Assembly (NCBI RefSeq): GCF_007746795.1
Contig: NZ_CP036343.1
Coordinates: forward strand, 7,197,029 to 7,261,028
DNA from: Gimesia algae
GTDB taxonomy: Bacteria > Planctomycetota > Planctomycetia > Planctomycetales > Planctomycetaceae
Direction of reading: 5' to 3'
DNA length: 64,000 nucleotides
Each line of letters starts with the position of its first letter. The first letter of the stretch is position 1. Positions 53,677-62,906 of this stretch are shown here, one piece after another. A model generated the notes under the pieces. It ran no database searches, was not told where the DNA came from, and was given only the letters and a program-made list of their open reading frames with translations. A program made the position numbers and the translations under genes.

Positions 53677-54957
53677 ATGAATATGACACTCCCCAAAGTT
53701 TACCGAGTCCGCCAGAACTTCCCGTCCTCACGGATCGAAAACGTGGCCGAAACGGTTCGTACTGAACTGGCAAAACTTAATCTGGAGAAAACAGTCAAAC
53801 CGGGAGAGTCCGTCGCGGTTACCGTCGGTAGTCGGGGCATCGCCAATATCTCTCTGATTATCAAGACCACCATTGACTATCTGAAAACAATCGAAGCGGT
53901 CCCGTTCATCGTGCCCGCCATGGGCAGCCATGGAGGCGGGACAGCGGAAGGGCAGGCTGAAGTCATTGCCGCTTATGGAATTACAGCGGAAACAATGGGT
54001 GTGGAAATTCGCTCATCCATGGAAACGGTCATCGTCGATACCACCTCGCACGGCATTCCCGTCCATTTCGACAAACATGCGTACGAAGCCGACCACGTCT
54101 TGATTTGTGGCCGCGTGAAGCCGCACACCCGCTTTGTCGGCGATATCGAATCCGGCCTGCATAAGATGATGCTCATCGGCCTGGGCAAACATGAAGGCGC
54201 CAAAATTTATCACCGCGCGATCGAAGACATCAGCTTCGAAGAAATCATCAACGCCGTCGCGAAATCGATTTTGCAGAAATGTTCGGTCGTCGCCGGGCTG
54301 GCGATTGTGGAAAACTCCTACGATCAGACCGCCCTCATCGAAGCCGTCCCACCTGAACAGTTTTACGAACGGGAAAAAGCGCTGCTCAACATCGCCCGCG
54401 ACTGGCTGCCTCGCCTTCCGTTTCCGCAGACTGACCTGCTGATCGTCGATCGCATTGGGAAAAACATCAGTGGTTCGGGCATGGATGCCTGTGTCATCGG
54501 GCGCAAGTTTAACGACCACGCCGCCACCGAGCGTGACACGGTCTCCGTCAAACGTATTATGATTCGCAGCCTCACCGAAGAAACGCACGGCAATGCCTGT
54601 GGCATCGGCCTGGCTGAATTCACCAACGAGCGCACTGTCACCAGTGTGGACTGGAAAATCACCCGGATTAACGCTAATACTGGTAGTCACCCGACCGCCG
54701 CCATGGTACCGCTGGCCTACCCGACCGACCGCGAAGCCATTGAGGCGGCCCTGCAAACCATCGGACTGGTTTCCCCCGAAGCCAGTCGCATCGTACAGAT
54801 TTTTGATACACTCGAATTGAGTGAAGTCATCGTCAGTGAAACGTACCTGGAGGAAATCAACAGCCGCGACGATCTGGAAATCATTGCCGGACCGTTCGAA
54901 CTGGCCTTCGATGCGGAACAGAATCTGACACCCGTTTTTAATGAACCACAACACTAA
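53677..54957 (+). CDS. LarA-like (DUF2088) protein
   Basis: 426 residues. It fits the lactate racemase N-terminal domain superfamily: [10 protein letters not shown], the [13 protein letters not shown] block, and [31 protein letters not shown]. LarA enzymes carry a nickel-pincer nucleotide and racemise or epimerise 2-hydroxy acids. The His cluster around GSHGGG and KPHTRF would contact cofactor or substrate. The next gene, an RraA-like aldolase, lies 28 bp downstream, so the two likely act in one hydroxy-acid or sugar-acid pathway. The larB/C/E cofactor genes are not nearby. Confidence 0.82.
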   Translation: MNMTLPKVYRVRQNFPSSRIENVAETVRTELAKLNLEKTVKPGESVAVTVGSRGIANISLIIKTTIDYLKTIEAVPFIVPAMGSHGGGTAEGQAEVIAAYGITAETMGVEIRSSMETVIVDTTSHGIPVHFDKHAYEADHVLICGRVKPHTRFVGDIESGLHKMMLIGLGKHEGAKIYHRAIEDISFEEIINAVAKSILQKCSVVAGLAIVENSYDQTALIEAVPPEQFYEREKALLNIARDWLPRLPFPQTDLLIVDRIGKNISGSGMDACVIGRKFNDHAATERDTVSVKRIMIRSLTEETHGNACGIGLAEFTNERTVTSVDWKITRINANTGSHPTAAMVPLAYPTDREAIEAALQTIGLVSPEASRIVQIFDTLELSEVIVSETYLEEINSRDDLEIIAGPFELAFDAEQNLTPVFNEPQH

Positions 54958-54985
54958 ATCATTTAACATCAACAGAAAGAACGAC

Positions 54986-55717
54986 ATGTCCACCGAAGGC
55001 CTCTCTGCTGCCGCCCTTGAAGAACTAGCCAAGTACGATACACCCACCGTCTGCAACGTGATCGAACTCTGGAACATTCGCCCCCGCAATACCGGCTACA
55101 TGAATGATTCCATCAAAGCCTGCTTCCCCAAGATGCCTCCGATGGTCGGCTATGCATTGACATCCACTTTCCGCAGCATGGCGCCTCCCCGCAGCGGTGA
55201 TGTCTATTCCGGCCTCGATGCCCAGGTCGCTGCTTTTGAATCGCTGCCCGGTGCCCCCGTTGTCGTCTATCAAGACATCGATGAACCCACGGCGTCCGCC
55301 ACTTTCGGCGAAGTCATGTGCTCTACCTACAAAGCCTATGGCGCAAAAGGCATCATCACTTCGGGTGCAGGCCGCGATCTGGATCAGGTCGAAGCGCTCG
55401 ACTTCCCCGCCTTCACGAATGGCACCAACTGTGCCCACGGTTACTGCCACACACTGCAGGTGAATGTCCCCGTGTCCGTTGGCGGCATCCCCATTTACCC
55501 CGGCGATCTGCTGCACGGCGATCTGAATGGCGTCACCACGATCCCGACCGAAATCGCCTCCGAAGTCGCCGACGCCTGCAAAGACCTGATGAAAGCCGAA
55601 GACATCGTGCTCGACTATCTCAAAACCGGCAACCTGACAGCAGAAGGGCTCGGCGAAGCCCGTAAAGAACTCGTAGCCGAAATCGCCAAACTCGGTAAAC
55701 GACTCCGCGGTGAATAG
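54986..55717 (+). CDS. RraA-like aldolase / HMG aldolase family protein
   Basis: 243 residues from the ATG at 54986 ([22 protein letters not shown]); an earlier in-frame ATG overlaps the upstream gene and adds unrelated residues. It has the RraA/HMG-aldolase fold: [31 protein letters not shown] with the key Arg-Asp (GAGRD), then [29 protein letters not shown]. These proteins cleave 4-hydroxy-4-methyl-2-oxoglutarate or decarboxylate oxaloacetate with a divalent metal. Paired with the LarA-like gene. A good terminator follows. Confidence 0.87.
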   Translation: MSTEGLSAAALEELAKYDTPTVCNVIELWNIRPRNTGYMNDSIKACFPKMPPMVGYALTSTFRSMAPPRSGDVYSGLDAQVAAFESLPGAPVVVYQDIDEPTASATFGEVMCSTYKAYGAKGIITSGAGRDLDQVEALDFPAFTNGTNCAHGYCHTLQVNVPVSVGGIPIYPGDLLHGDLNGVTTIPTEIASEVADACKDLMKAEDIVLDYLKTGNLTAEGLGEARKELVAEIAKLGKRLRGE

Positions 55718-55747
55718 TTGATCTTCAAGTCAAAGTGATTCAGTAGG

Positions 55748-55781
55748 AAAAGCCGGCTCTTTCGGGATGTCGGCTTTTTTT
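55748..55781 (+). terminator. Terminator after the RraA-like gene
   Basis: Stem AAAAGCCG / CGGCTTTT (55748-55755, 55771-55778) with a 15-base loop and a T run to 55781. Confidence 0.78.
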
Positions 55782-55846
55782 GTGGAACGTGGACTGCGAT
55801 CATTGTTCGGACACACAGGTAGCACTCGCGCAAACTGTTATATAAC

Positions 55847-55940
55847 CAGAGCGCATCACATTTAACCATAGCGTCTCACAATCTATGATACTCGGTCCAA
55901 ATGGCCCTGGAGACGCTACAGTAAAGCTGGACACAGTCTA
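55847..55940 (-). repeat. 94-bp TA-bounded element, copy 6 (reverse)
   Basis: Full length, left edge CAGAGCGC (one change from TAGAGCGC), right edge CACAGTCTA. It is followed directly by the hairpin-module cluster 3. Confidence 0.85.
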
Positions 55941-55941
55941 A

Positions 55942-56174
55942 AGCTTCTGGTTGTACCGGATGCAATCCGGGATTGCCACAGGAAACTGACAGTGAACATG
56001 TTCGAACGACAGGCGTTTTACCAACCCGTTTGCAGTAGGGCAAACTCATGGGTTTAACCTTACTCGGATTCATCGCTGGTACTGTCAATTTCCTGCTCGC
56101 TACGCTGGGCCCGGATTAGATCCGGGCCCACTCACTGTTTTTCATTTCGTGTCGTTTCGTGATTTTCGTGGTAG
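55942..56174 (+). repeat. Intergenic hairpin-module cluster 3
   Basis: Hairpin CCGGAT/ATCCGG with loop GCA (55956-55970) then CCACAGGAAACTGACAGTG; a worn GTAGGG..CATGGG module near 56034-56060; CTGCTCGCTACGCTG with hairpin GGGCCCGGAT/ATCCGGGCCC (about 56107-56129); and the TTTCGTG-rich tail (56144-56174), which ends three bases from the stop of the sigma-54 activator. Confidence 0.78.
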
Positions 56175-56177
56175 AAC

Positions 56178-58181
56178 TCACTCCTCGTCGTCGGCACCTT
56201 CGTTGGCTTCGTGCATGTCCAGCTGGCCCATTTTGCGGTACAGGTTCGACCGATGCAGGCCCAGGCATTTCGCGGTCTCGCTCATGTTGCCGCCCACGCG
56301 TTTGATCGTGCGACGGATGTATTCCTGCTGGAAGCGACGCGAGGCTTCTTTCAGACTCAGGTCGGCGGACATGTCGACCACCGAATCGCGGGACGGACTC
56401 AGAATGAACGCCAGGTCTTCCACTTCCACCCGATCGCCGGCACACAGGAACGCGACCCGCTCCATCAGGTTCCGCAGCTCGCGAACATTGCCGGGCCAGA
56501 GATGGGCCTGCAGCCGTTTTTTGGCTTCCGCAGAAACTTTCAATAAGCGACGATTCGCCTGGGAGCAGAACTGTGTCAGGAAAAACTCGGCCAGTAGAAT
56601 CACATCTTCCGGACGATCGCGCAACGGGGGCAGATCCAGTGTGACCACGCTCAACCGGTAATACAGGTCCTCGCGGAACTTCTTATCGCGGACCGCATCC
56701 GCCAGCTTCGCATTCGTGGCAGCCACGACGCGCACATTGATGGGAATCGTTTCCGAACCACCCACGCGAGTGACGACCTTCTGTTCCAGCACGCGCAACA
56801 GCTTGGCCTGGCCTCCCGGGCTCATGTCGCCGATTTCATCCAGAAAGAGTGTGCCCCCTTCCGCCAGTTCGAACTTGCCGGCCCGTGTCTCGTGGGCATC
56901 GGTGAAGGCCCCTTTCTCGTGGCCGAACAACTCGCTTTCGAGCAGTGTTTCGGTCAGAGCCGCACAGTTGACCGCGATGAACGGCGTATTCGCTCGCGGC
57001 CCCTGGTAATGCAGGGACTGGCTGACCACTTCTTTCCCGGTTCCGCTTTCCCCCAGAATCAAGACAGGCAGATCCGTGCTCGCCAGACGTTCAATCGTGG
57101 AACGCAGTGCCGTGATCGCAGAACTCTTACCAATGACCTGCACTTTCTGTTTGGCCTGTTCTGTCAGTTGATCTCGACTGCGGGACAGCTGTTCGATTTC
57201 GCGGGTATTCTCCAGCGCGGTTGCCGCCTGCACACCCAGTTCTTCCAGGCTCTGGGCATCGGCGTCATCGTAGTCGGCTTTGCCCTTCTCCTTATTCATG
57301 ACCTCAAACGCACCAATCAGTTCGCCGGCGTTATTCCGTAGAGGGACACACAACAGGTTATGGGTGCGGAAGCCGCTCGACTTATCCACACTGGGATCAA
57401 ACCGCTCGTCGTTGTAGGCATCATCTACGCAAATTGTTTTGCCACTGCGAATCACATCACCGACAATCCCCACATCATCGGGCAGCCGCAGCGTGTTGCC
57501 TTCCACTCCCAGCGCGGGACAGGCCACAACCTGCTTGTGTTCCCGGTCCCAGATGAAAATACTGGAACGCTCGCTCTCCAGCAGACGTGTCGCTTCTTTG
57601 GCGATCAGTTCCAGCAGAGGCTGAGTTTCGCGGGCTGAGGAAAAACTGGAGGCGATGTGCAATGTTGTCTGCAGGCGTTTGATACGGCGCAGATGCTTCT
57701 CCCGCTGCTCCACGATCGACAATGCATAACCCAGTGCGCGGGCCGCAATGATCGCTTCACTCAGTGAGGCCGCAGTCAGGTCTCTGCCACCCACCAGCAG
57801 AATCGTACTCGGCCGGACATCCCCCAGTGGTGCCGCCATGAACGACCAGTCGGCCCGGTTCTCATCGACACACAGTCCGGCGGCATCGCGGTCCAAGGCC
57901 TCATCACACAGAGTTGAAGGAAAGCCACCGGCCGCGTTACGACCGAATTCGAACAAGGTTTCCCATTCCGGCGTCCGTTCAATCAGGGTGCACCACTGAC
58001 ACGAAAGTTCAGTCGCCAGCTGAGGCAGAAACTGCCGCACATAGTCATCGCCTGATCCCTGCCGCGTCGCTTCTTCCAGCAAACGGTCGCACATCTGAAC
58101 CAGGGACGCTTCCGCATCATATTTGGAAAATAAAGGTAGTCGCTTCCAGTCTAACCACTCCGCAGTTCCGATCTTACTCAC
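56178..58181 (-). CDS. Sigma-54-dependent activator with GAF domain
   Basis: 667 residues. Start GTG at 58181 with GAGGGAG six bases upstream. Domains: an uncharacterised N-terminal part (1-165), a GAF domain (about 190-325), AAA+ core with Walker A GESGTGKE near 377, Walker B-region GGTLFLDEIGDMS, and a C-terminal Fis-type helix-turn-helix (ETAKCLGLHRSNLYRKM). The sigma-54 contact loop, canonically GAFTGA, reads GAFTDA. The GAF domain would bind a small ligand. No receiver is present, so control is by ligand rather than phosphorylation. Target genes are not apparent locally. Confidence 0.92.
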   Translation of the reverse strand: MSKIGTAEWLDWKRLPLFSKYDAEASLVQMCDRLLEEATRQGSGDDYVRQFLPQLATELSCQWCTLIERTPEWETLFEFGRNAAGGFPSTLCDEALDRDAAGLCVDENRADWSFMAAPLGDVRPSTILLVGGRDLTAASLSEAIIAARALGYALSIVEQREKHLRRIKRLQTTLHIASSFSSARETQPLLELIAKEATRLLESERSSIFIWDREHKQVVACPALGVEGNTLRLPDDVGIVGDVIRSGKTICVDDAYNDERFDPSVDKSSGFRTHNLLCVPLRNNAGELIGAFEVMNKEKGKADYDDADAQSLEELGVQAATALENTREIEQLSRSRDQLTEQAKQKVQVIGKSSAITALRSTIERLASTDLPVLILGESGTGKEVVSQSLHYQGPRANTPFIAVNCAALTETLLESELFGHEKGAFTDAHETRAGKFELAEGGTLFLDEIGDMSPGGQAKLLRVLEQKVVTRVGGSETIPINVRVVAATNAKLADAVRDKKFREDLYYRLSVVTLDLPPLRDRPEDVILLAEFFLTQFCSQANRRLLKVSAEAKKRLQAHLWPGNVRELRNLMERVAFLCAGDRVEVEDLAFILSPSRDSVVDMSADLSLKEASRRFQQEYIRRTIKRVGGNMSETAKCLGLHRSNLYRKMGQLDMHEANEGADDEE

Positions 58182-58634
58182 CTGGTACTCCCTCAGTATG
58201 AATCAAAAGAGCCATATATCAGATTCAACAGGCAGACTTCTGTCATCCATTCGCCTCTGCCCCTTGTCGGAATGATAACAGACAAAAGGCGACCCGTCAT
58301 CCAAGTGTGGACTCGTTTTGCACATTTTTCGGCCCCTTTTGACAAAGGCCCCCTGTAGACTATGAGACCGTCAGCCTCAACCCAGACCGTGATTTCCGCA
58401 AACAACTCGCAATACCCGCAGTCTCACCCTGAGATTGAATCATTTGAACAGATCCGGCATTACTGATTTTATGACCGTTGCCAGAGATTTGCTGTTCCCT
58501 GCGGTTTAAGAATCCTGCTTTACTGTCACTTCGGACTTCAGAGTGTTACTGTATTGGGATAACCGGAGCTCAAAATCCAGCTTCGTATTTTGCATTGTCA
58601 CAATCTGTATCTTCCTGCATTCAAGAGAACAATT
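58182..58634. other. Divergent promoter region
   Basis: About 450 bases between the sigma-54 activator and the ABM gene. Apart from the promoter candidate listed separately, no gene, repeat or terminator was recognised. Confidence 0.55.
58339..58366 (+). promoter_or_regulatory. Candidate sigma-70 type promoter
   Basis: TTGACA (58339-58344), 16-base spacer, TATGAG (58361-58366), reading toward the ABM gene 270 bases downstream. The -35 box is perfect, the -10 weak and the leader would be long, so this is only a candidate. Confidence 0.35.
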
Positions 58635-58925
58635 ATGTTTTGTCTCAATGTTATTCTCACATTAAAAAACGCCTCTGACGAACAGGAAATTCAGGGACTG
58701 CTGACCGAAGCATGTCGCCTGTCTCGCACCGAACCTGGCTGCCTGCGGTTTGACGTCTATCACTCCGAAGGCGAACCAGCCACGTTTGTGCTTGTCGAAC
58801 ACTGGGAAAGTGAAGACGCCTGGAAGACCCATCGCGAAGCCGAAGCCTACACTCAGATTTACCAGCCCCAAATTCTGCCTCGTGTCGAACGAGTCCCTTA
58901 TCGCATGAAAATGCTGCTGGAATAA
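58635..58925 (+). CDS. ABM-domain (antibiotic biosynthesis monooxygenase) protein
   Basis: 96 residues from the ATG at 58635 (MFCLNVILTLKNA). A single ferredoxin-like ABM fold: ACRLSRTEPGCLRFDVY, FVLVEHWESEDAWKTHREAEAY. Members include quinol monooxygenases such as YgiN and small heme-degrading proteins; no diagnostic residue chooses among them. It stands 105 bp before ilvD on the same strand. Confidence 0.87.
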   Translation: MFCLNVILTLKNASDEQEIQGLLTEACRLSRTEPGCLRFDVYHSEGEPATFVLVEHWESEDAWKTHREAEAYTQIYQPQILPRVERVPYRMKMLLE

Positions 58926-59030
58926 CCGGCTGATTTTCATCAGAGATAACGCCTGAATGATCCTCAGACCCGTTATTCATCCCCCCACTCAAACCATAGA
59001 TAGTGAAATTACTTTAGAGGAAACACGTCG

Positions 59031-60722
59031 ATGCCATCCGATTCGCAACCCATTTTGAACAAGTACAGCTCCCGTATCACACAGCCCCGTTCCCAGGGTG
59101 CCTCGCAAGCCATGCTCTATGCCACCGGCATGACCGAAGCGGATATGGACAAAGCCCAGGTCGGGATCTCCAGCGTCTGGTACGAAGGCAACTCCTGCAA
59201 CATGCACCTCAATAAACTGGCTGCGAAGGTCAAAGAGGGCGTCGAAGCCGCCGGCCTGGTCGGGATGCGATTCAATACGATTGGCGTGAGCGACGGGATT
59301 TCCATGGGAACCGACGGCATGTCTTATTCATTGCAGTCCCGCGACCTGATCGCTGACAGTATTGAAACCGTGACCTGTGCCCAGTGGTACGATGCCAACG
59401 TTTCGCTGCCTGGCTGTGATAAGAACATGCCCGGCTGTCTGATCGCCATGGGTCGCTTCAACCGCCCCTCGATCATGGTTTACGGGGGAACCATCGCCCC
59501 CGGTTGTCTGAATAACGAAAAGCTGGACATTGTCTCCGCGTTCCAGTCTTACGGCGAATACCTGGCCGGTACCATCACAGATGAAACCCGGAAAGAAATC
59601 GTACAGAAAAGCTGTCCCGGAGCGGGTGCCTGCGGCGGCATGTATACCGCCAACACCATGTCCTCTGCCATCGAAGCTTTGGGCATGTCACTCCCTTACA
59701 GTTCATCCATTCCCGCGGAACACCCCGATAAACTCGACGAGTGTATCCGCGCCGGTGCCGCCATTAAGAAGCTGCTGGAACTGGATCTGAAACCCCGTGA
59801 TATCATGACCCGCGAAGCCTTCGAAAATGCGATGGTCCTGATTGTCGCTCTGGGCGGTTCCACCAACGCCGTACTGCATATGCTGGCCATCGCCCGTTCC
59901 GTCGATCTGGAACTGACGATCGATGATTTCCAGGCCGTCAGCGACCGCATCCCCCTGCTGGCCGATTTCAAACCCAGTGGTAAATATGTGATGGCCGACC
60001 TGCAGGAACAAGGGGGTACCCCCGCGGTCCTCAAATACCTGCTGGAAAAAGGTTTCATCAACGGCGACTGCATGACCGTCACCGGAAAAACACTGGCCGA
60101 AAACCTGGCTGAACTGCCGGGCCTTAAAGCAGGCCAGGACATTATCCATACGGTGGAAAACCCGATCAAGCCCACGGGCCACCTGCAAATCCTCAAAGGC
60201 AACCTGGCTCCTACCGGCGCGGTCGCCAAGATCACCGGCAAGGAAGGCCTCGTCTTTGAAGGGACCGCCAACGTCTTCGATTCTGAAGAGGATATGCTCA
60301 AGGCCCTCGAAGATAAGAAGATTCAAAAAGGCGATGTGATCATCATCCGCTACGAAGGCCCTAAAGGGGGACCGGGCATGCCTGAGATGCTGACCCCGAC
60401 CTCTGCTATCATGGGAGCCGGCCTGGGTAAAGATGTCGCTCTGCTGACCGACGGACGGTTCTCGGGGGGATCGCATGGCTTCATCGTGGGACACATCACC
60501 CCCGAAGCACAGGATGGTGGACCGATCGCGCTGGTCAAAACCGGCGATAAAGTCATCATCGACGCCGACAAAAATCGCCTGGATATGGACGTCAGCGATG
60601 CAGAAATCGCAGAACGTCGCAAAGCCTGGACGGCCCCTCCGTTCAAATACACGCGTGGCACGCTTTACAAATATATCAAGAACGTGAAATCCGCTTCCGA
60701 AGGCTGTGTCACCGACGAGTAA
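59031..60722 (+). CDS. ilvD: Dihydroxy-acid dehydratase
   Basis: 563 residues, full length. Iron-sulfur ligand motifs are [20 protein letters not shown] and [29 protein letters not shown] (cysteines intact), and the late [15 protein letters not shown] block is present. It makes the 2-keto acids of valine and isoleucine from dihydroxy acids in the cytoplasm. GAGGAAAC precedes the ATG. No other ilv or leu gene is adjacent. A terminator follows immediately. Confidence 0.97.
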   Translation: MPSDSQPILNKYSSRITQPRSQGASQAMLYATGMTEADMDKAQVGISSVWYEGNSCNMHLNKLAAKVKEGVEAAGLVGMRFNTIGVSDGISMGTDGMSYSLQSRDLIADSIETVTCAQWYDANVSLPGCDKNMPGCLIAMGRFNRPSIMVYGGTIAPGCLNNEKLDIVSAFQSYGEYLAGTITDETRKEIVQKSCPGAGACGGMYTANTMSSAIEALGMSLPYSSSIPAEHPDKLDECIRAGAAIKKLLELDLKPRDIMTREAFENAMVLIVALGGSTNAVLHMLAIARSVDLELTIDDFQAVSDRIPLLADFKPSGKYVMADLQEQGGTPAVLKYLLEKGFINGDCMTVTGKTLAENLAELPGLKAGQDIIHTVENPIKPTGHLQILKGNLAPTGAVAKITGKEGLVFEGTANVFDSEEDMLKALEDKKIQKGDVIIIRYEGPKGGPGMPEMLTPTSAIMGAGLGKDVALLTDGRFSGGSHGFIVGHITPEAQDGGPIALVKTGDKVIIDADKNRLDMDVSDAEIAERRKAWTAPPFKYTRGTLYKYIKNVKSASEGCVTDE

Positions 60723-60741
60723 ACAGCGAAATAGAAACGAA

Positions 60742-60782
60742 AACAGCCCGGAATCAGAAACTGGTTCCGGGCTGTTTTTTTA
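60742..60782 (+). terminator. Terminator of ilvD
   Basis: Stem AACAGCCCGGAA / TTCCGGGCTGTT (60742-60753, 60765-60776), 11-base loop that can itself pair CAG/CTG, followed by a run of T. It separates ilvD from the convergent membrane-protein gene. Confidence 0.9.
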
Positions 60783-60797
60783 ATTGAGGGTTATCGG

Positions 60798-61355
60798 TTA
60801 TTCGTCTTTGGGAGCATCTGCTTCTTTTTCAGGCTCCTTCGTTTTTGCCGGCTCTTCAGTGGCAGCGGTCTCTGCGACCTGATTCTGCGATGCGACTTCC
60901 TGTTTGTTCTTCTGCACCAGTTCTTCCATACTCTTTTTGGAGATCCGGGCCATGCCATTGACGGTGTCTCCTTCAGGCAGCGTGTCATAGGTCACCACCA
61001 GATCCTCATCATTCACCAGGACCCGCAAGTGGTAGGTTTTAAAAATACCATTCCACTTGTAATGGTAGAGCCGCAAGATGGCCCCGGATTCATCTAACTC
61101 CGTAGCCGGGCTGCCCTGAATTGTCTCTTCAAACTGGGAGAAAGGGAACTCTCCGGCATTCCCTGCTGCATCCATGGAGGCCCCCAGGCTTTCGAAAGTT
61201 TTCGCCTGGGACGATTTGGCCCGCCATTCGAGTAAAACCACAGCCAGCAGGATCGCGATAAACACCCATGAGATCAAACGGCGTTGTGTCGAAACCTTTT
61301 TCTTCGGCTTTGATGCGGGTTCAGAAGTTTCTGCGGATTCCGGGGTCGAACTCAT
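60798..61355 (-). CDS. Single-pass membrane protein, unknown
   Basis: 185 residues. A polar N-terminus, one membrane helix (about 27-44: LISWVFIAILLAVVLLEW), a soluble domain of about 100 residues (PFSQFEETIQGSPATEL, LRLYHYKWNGIFKTYHLRVLVNDEDLVVTYDT) and an acidic Glu/Ala/Lys tail. No family is recognised. The start codon has AAAGGAAG upstream, which overlaps the edge of repeat copy 7, so the promoter must lie within or beyond that element. Confidence 0.75.
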   Translation of the reverse strand: MSSTPESAETSEPASKPKKKVSTQRRLISWVFIAILLAVVLLEWRAKSSQAKTFESLGASMDAAGNAGEFPFSQFEETIQGSPATELDESGAILRLYHYKWNGIFKTYHLRVLVNDEDLVVTYDTLPEGDTVNGMARISKKSMEELVQKNKQEVASQNQVAETAATEEPAKTKEPEKEADAPKDE

Positions 61356-61367
61356 GCTGGCTTCCTT

Positions 61368-61461
61368 TAGACTGTGTCCAGTTTTACTGTAGCGTCTCCA
61401 GGTACATTTGGACCGAGTATAACAGGTTGAGAGACGCTATGATTAAATGTGACGCGTTCTA
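61368..61461 (+). repeat. 94-bp TA-bounded element, copy 7 (forward)
   Basis: Full-length copy (TAGACTGTGTCC ... GACGCGTTCTA) starting 13 bp upstream of the membrane-protein start codon. The internal ATG here reads ATGATTAAATGT (MIKCDA) instead of MVKCDA. Confidence 0.86.
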
Positions 61462-61653
61462 GTACAGAGATAGATTGCTGACCTGTCATCAACGCAATTA
61501 AGAAGCGGTTTCGCTCAAGTTGACTGGGCCTGCTCCTCAGAGCACATCAGGAGCCAGCCACAAGAGCTACACACCAGATTAACCTTCCTGCCCCTGAACC
61601 TCAAACAGGAGTTGGCAGATTCACCAGAGTTTCATCGATTTCTGTCCGGGTGA

Positions 61654-62424
61654 TTAAAAGATCCCCCGGGGTTCCTCATCGGCAAATGGATGCAGCGCCT
61701 GGATGCCTTTGGGTTTAGGCAACGCATTGACCAGTGCTTCTGCCATCCGGAAGTCCGCTGCGGTTGTAATTTTCTGATTTAAAGGGGAACCTTCGACGAT
61801 TTTGACCTCATGCCCCAGATGCTCGACCAGTTGCGCTTCGTCGGTCGCCTGAAAATCGCCGCGCTGTGCATACGCGTCTAACAGCAGTTGCCGCTTGAAG
61901 ACCTGTGGTGTCTGCGCCGCCCAGAGGTCCGTGCGATCGACGGTTTCCTGAATCATCAGATCCTTGCCGGCCCGTTTGAGTGTACTGGAAACGCGGACAG
62001 CAGGGATCACGGCATCATGTTTTTCCGCAGCAGAAAAGATTTCGCCCACCCATTTATCCGTAATCAAGGGACGGGCCGCATCGTGGATGGCAACATAATC
62101 AATGCCTGATTTGACCCGCGCCAATGCGTTTTGCACCGAGTCCGCCCGTTCTGCGCCCCCGGCGACGATTTCAATTTCCATAAAGGCCAGGTTGGGACGA
62201 AACTTCTGCTTGAACCACTCGATATCCTCAGCCGAGACCGTAATGATCAGCTGCTTCACATCCTCCCGGTTCGAAAAGATCTCTGCAGAACGCACCCAGA
62301 CCGCGCGCCCCTTCAAATCCATGAACGGTTTTTTCTGAGGCCCGGTACCGAGGACCGCTGCTCCCTTCGATCGAAATCGTGAACTCTTGCCGGCTGCTGC
62401 TAAGATGACTGCGAAGCTCGCCAC
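61654..62424 (-). CDS. ispD: 2-C-methyl-D-erythritol 4-phosphate cytidylyltransferase
   Basis: 256 residues. Nucleotidyltransferase start FAVILAAAGKSSRF; the second binding region is KKPFMDLKGR; VAIHDAARPLI and AAQTPQVFKRQLLLDAYAQ are typical of IspD. It makes CDP-ME from MEP and CTP in the non-mevalonate isoprenoid pathway. A 10-residue insertion after Arg18 (SKGAAVLGTGP) lengthens the first loop. The start is GTG at 62424 with GAGGGA upstream. ispF is not adjacent. Confidence 0.93.
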   Translation of the reverse strand: MASFAVILAAAGKSSRFRSKGAAVLGTGPQKKPFMDLKGRAVWVRSAEIFSNREDVKQLIITVSAEDIEWFKQKFRPNLAFMEIEIVAGGAERADSVQNALARVKSGIDYVAIHDAARPLITDKWVGEIFSAAEKHDAVIPAVRVSSTLKRAGKDLMIQETVDRTDLWAAQTPQVFKRQLLLDAYAQRGDFQATDEAQLVEHLGHEVKIVEGSPLNQKITTAADFRMAEALVNALPKPKGIQALHPFADEEPRGIF

Positions 62425-62906
62425 TGTATTTCCCTCTCGTTAACCTGTGCCCCGTGCTGCTGACATGCCCTCTCAATCCTCTGAAGGCACATCGATTCTT
62501 CACACTCTGTTTCTGAAGTTTAACAAGCCGGAATTCCGCATCCAATAGCACGCACTCGCGAATTCCATTCTGCCTGACGAATGCGTTCCCAGGCGTATAG
62601 AACTTCGCCGAAATCATGTTGATCTAAATCAACACACCACACCACTGATGTTTTTTCACCACATCATCTGTGCCGTTTTTTCGCCATCCCAAATTTCTTA
62701 TCTAACCGCAACTCACTACCAACATTCAACTTAACTCGCAAGTGACTGAGAACCTTTACAGTCTGGCACTCTATTTGTTTAAAAACAGAAGCACTTCGAT
62801 AACCAGACTGGTCAGACAGATTCACTTCCCCGTACTTGATGGCCTCTGATCGATCCTCCTTGAGAAACCACTTTGTCACTTTGAATTTGAAATAGAGAAA
62901 GCCATT
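62425..62906. other. Divergent promoter region
   Basis: About 480 bases between ispD (minus) and the AAA+ gene (plus). No repeat family or small gene was identified; promoters for both genes are expected. Confidence 0.5.

Larger units (their letters stand above)
55718..56177. other. Convergent intergenic region packed with repeats
   Basis: About 460 bases between two convergent genes. It holds the RraA terminator, 94-bp element copy 6 and hairpin cluster 3; nothing codes. Confidence 0.7.

Noticed and set aside
54013..55089. Long minus-strand open frame (358 codons)
   Set aside because: Fully antisense to the LarA-like and RraA-like genes, which have clear family motifs; the antisense translation shows no domain.
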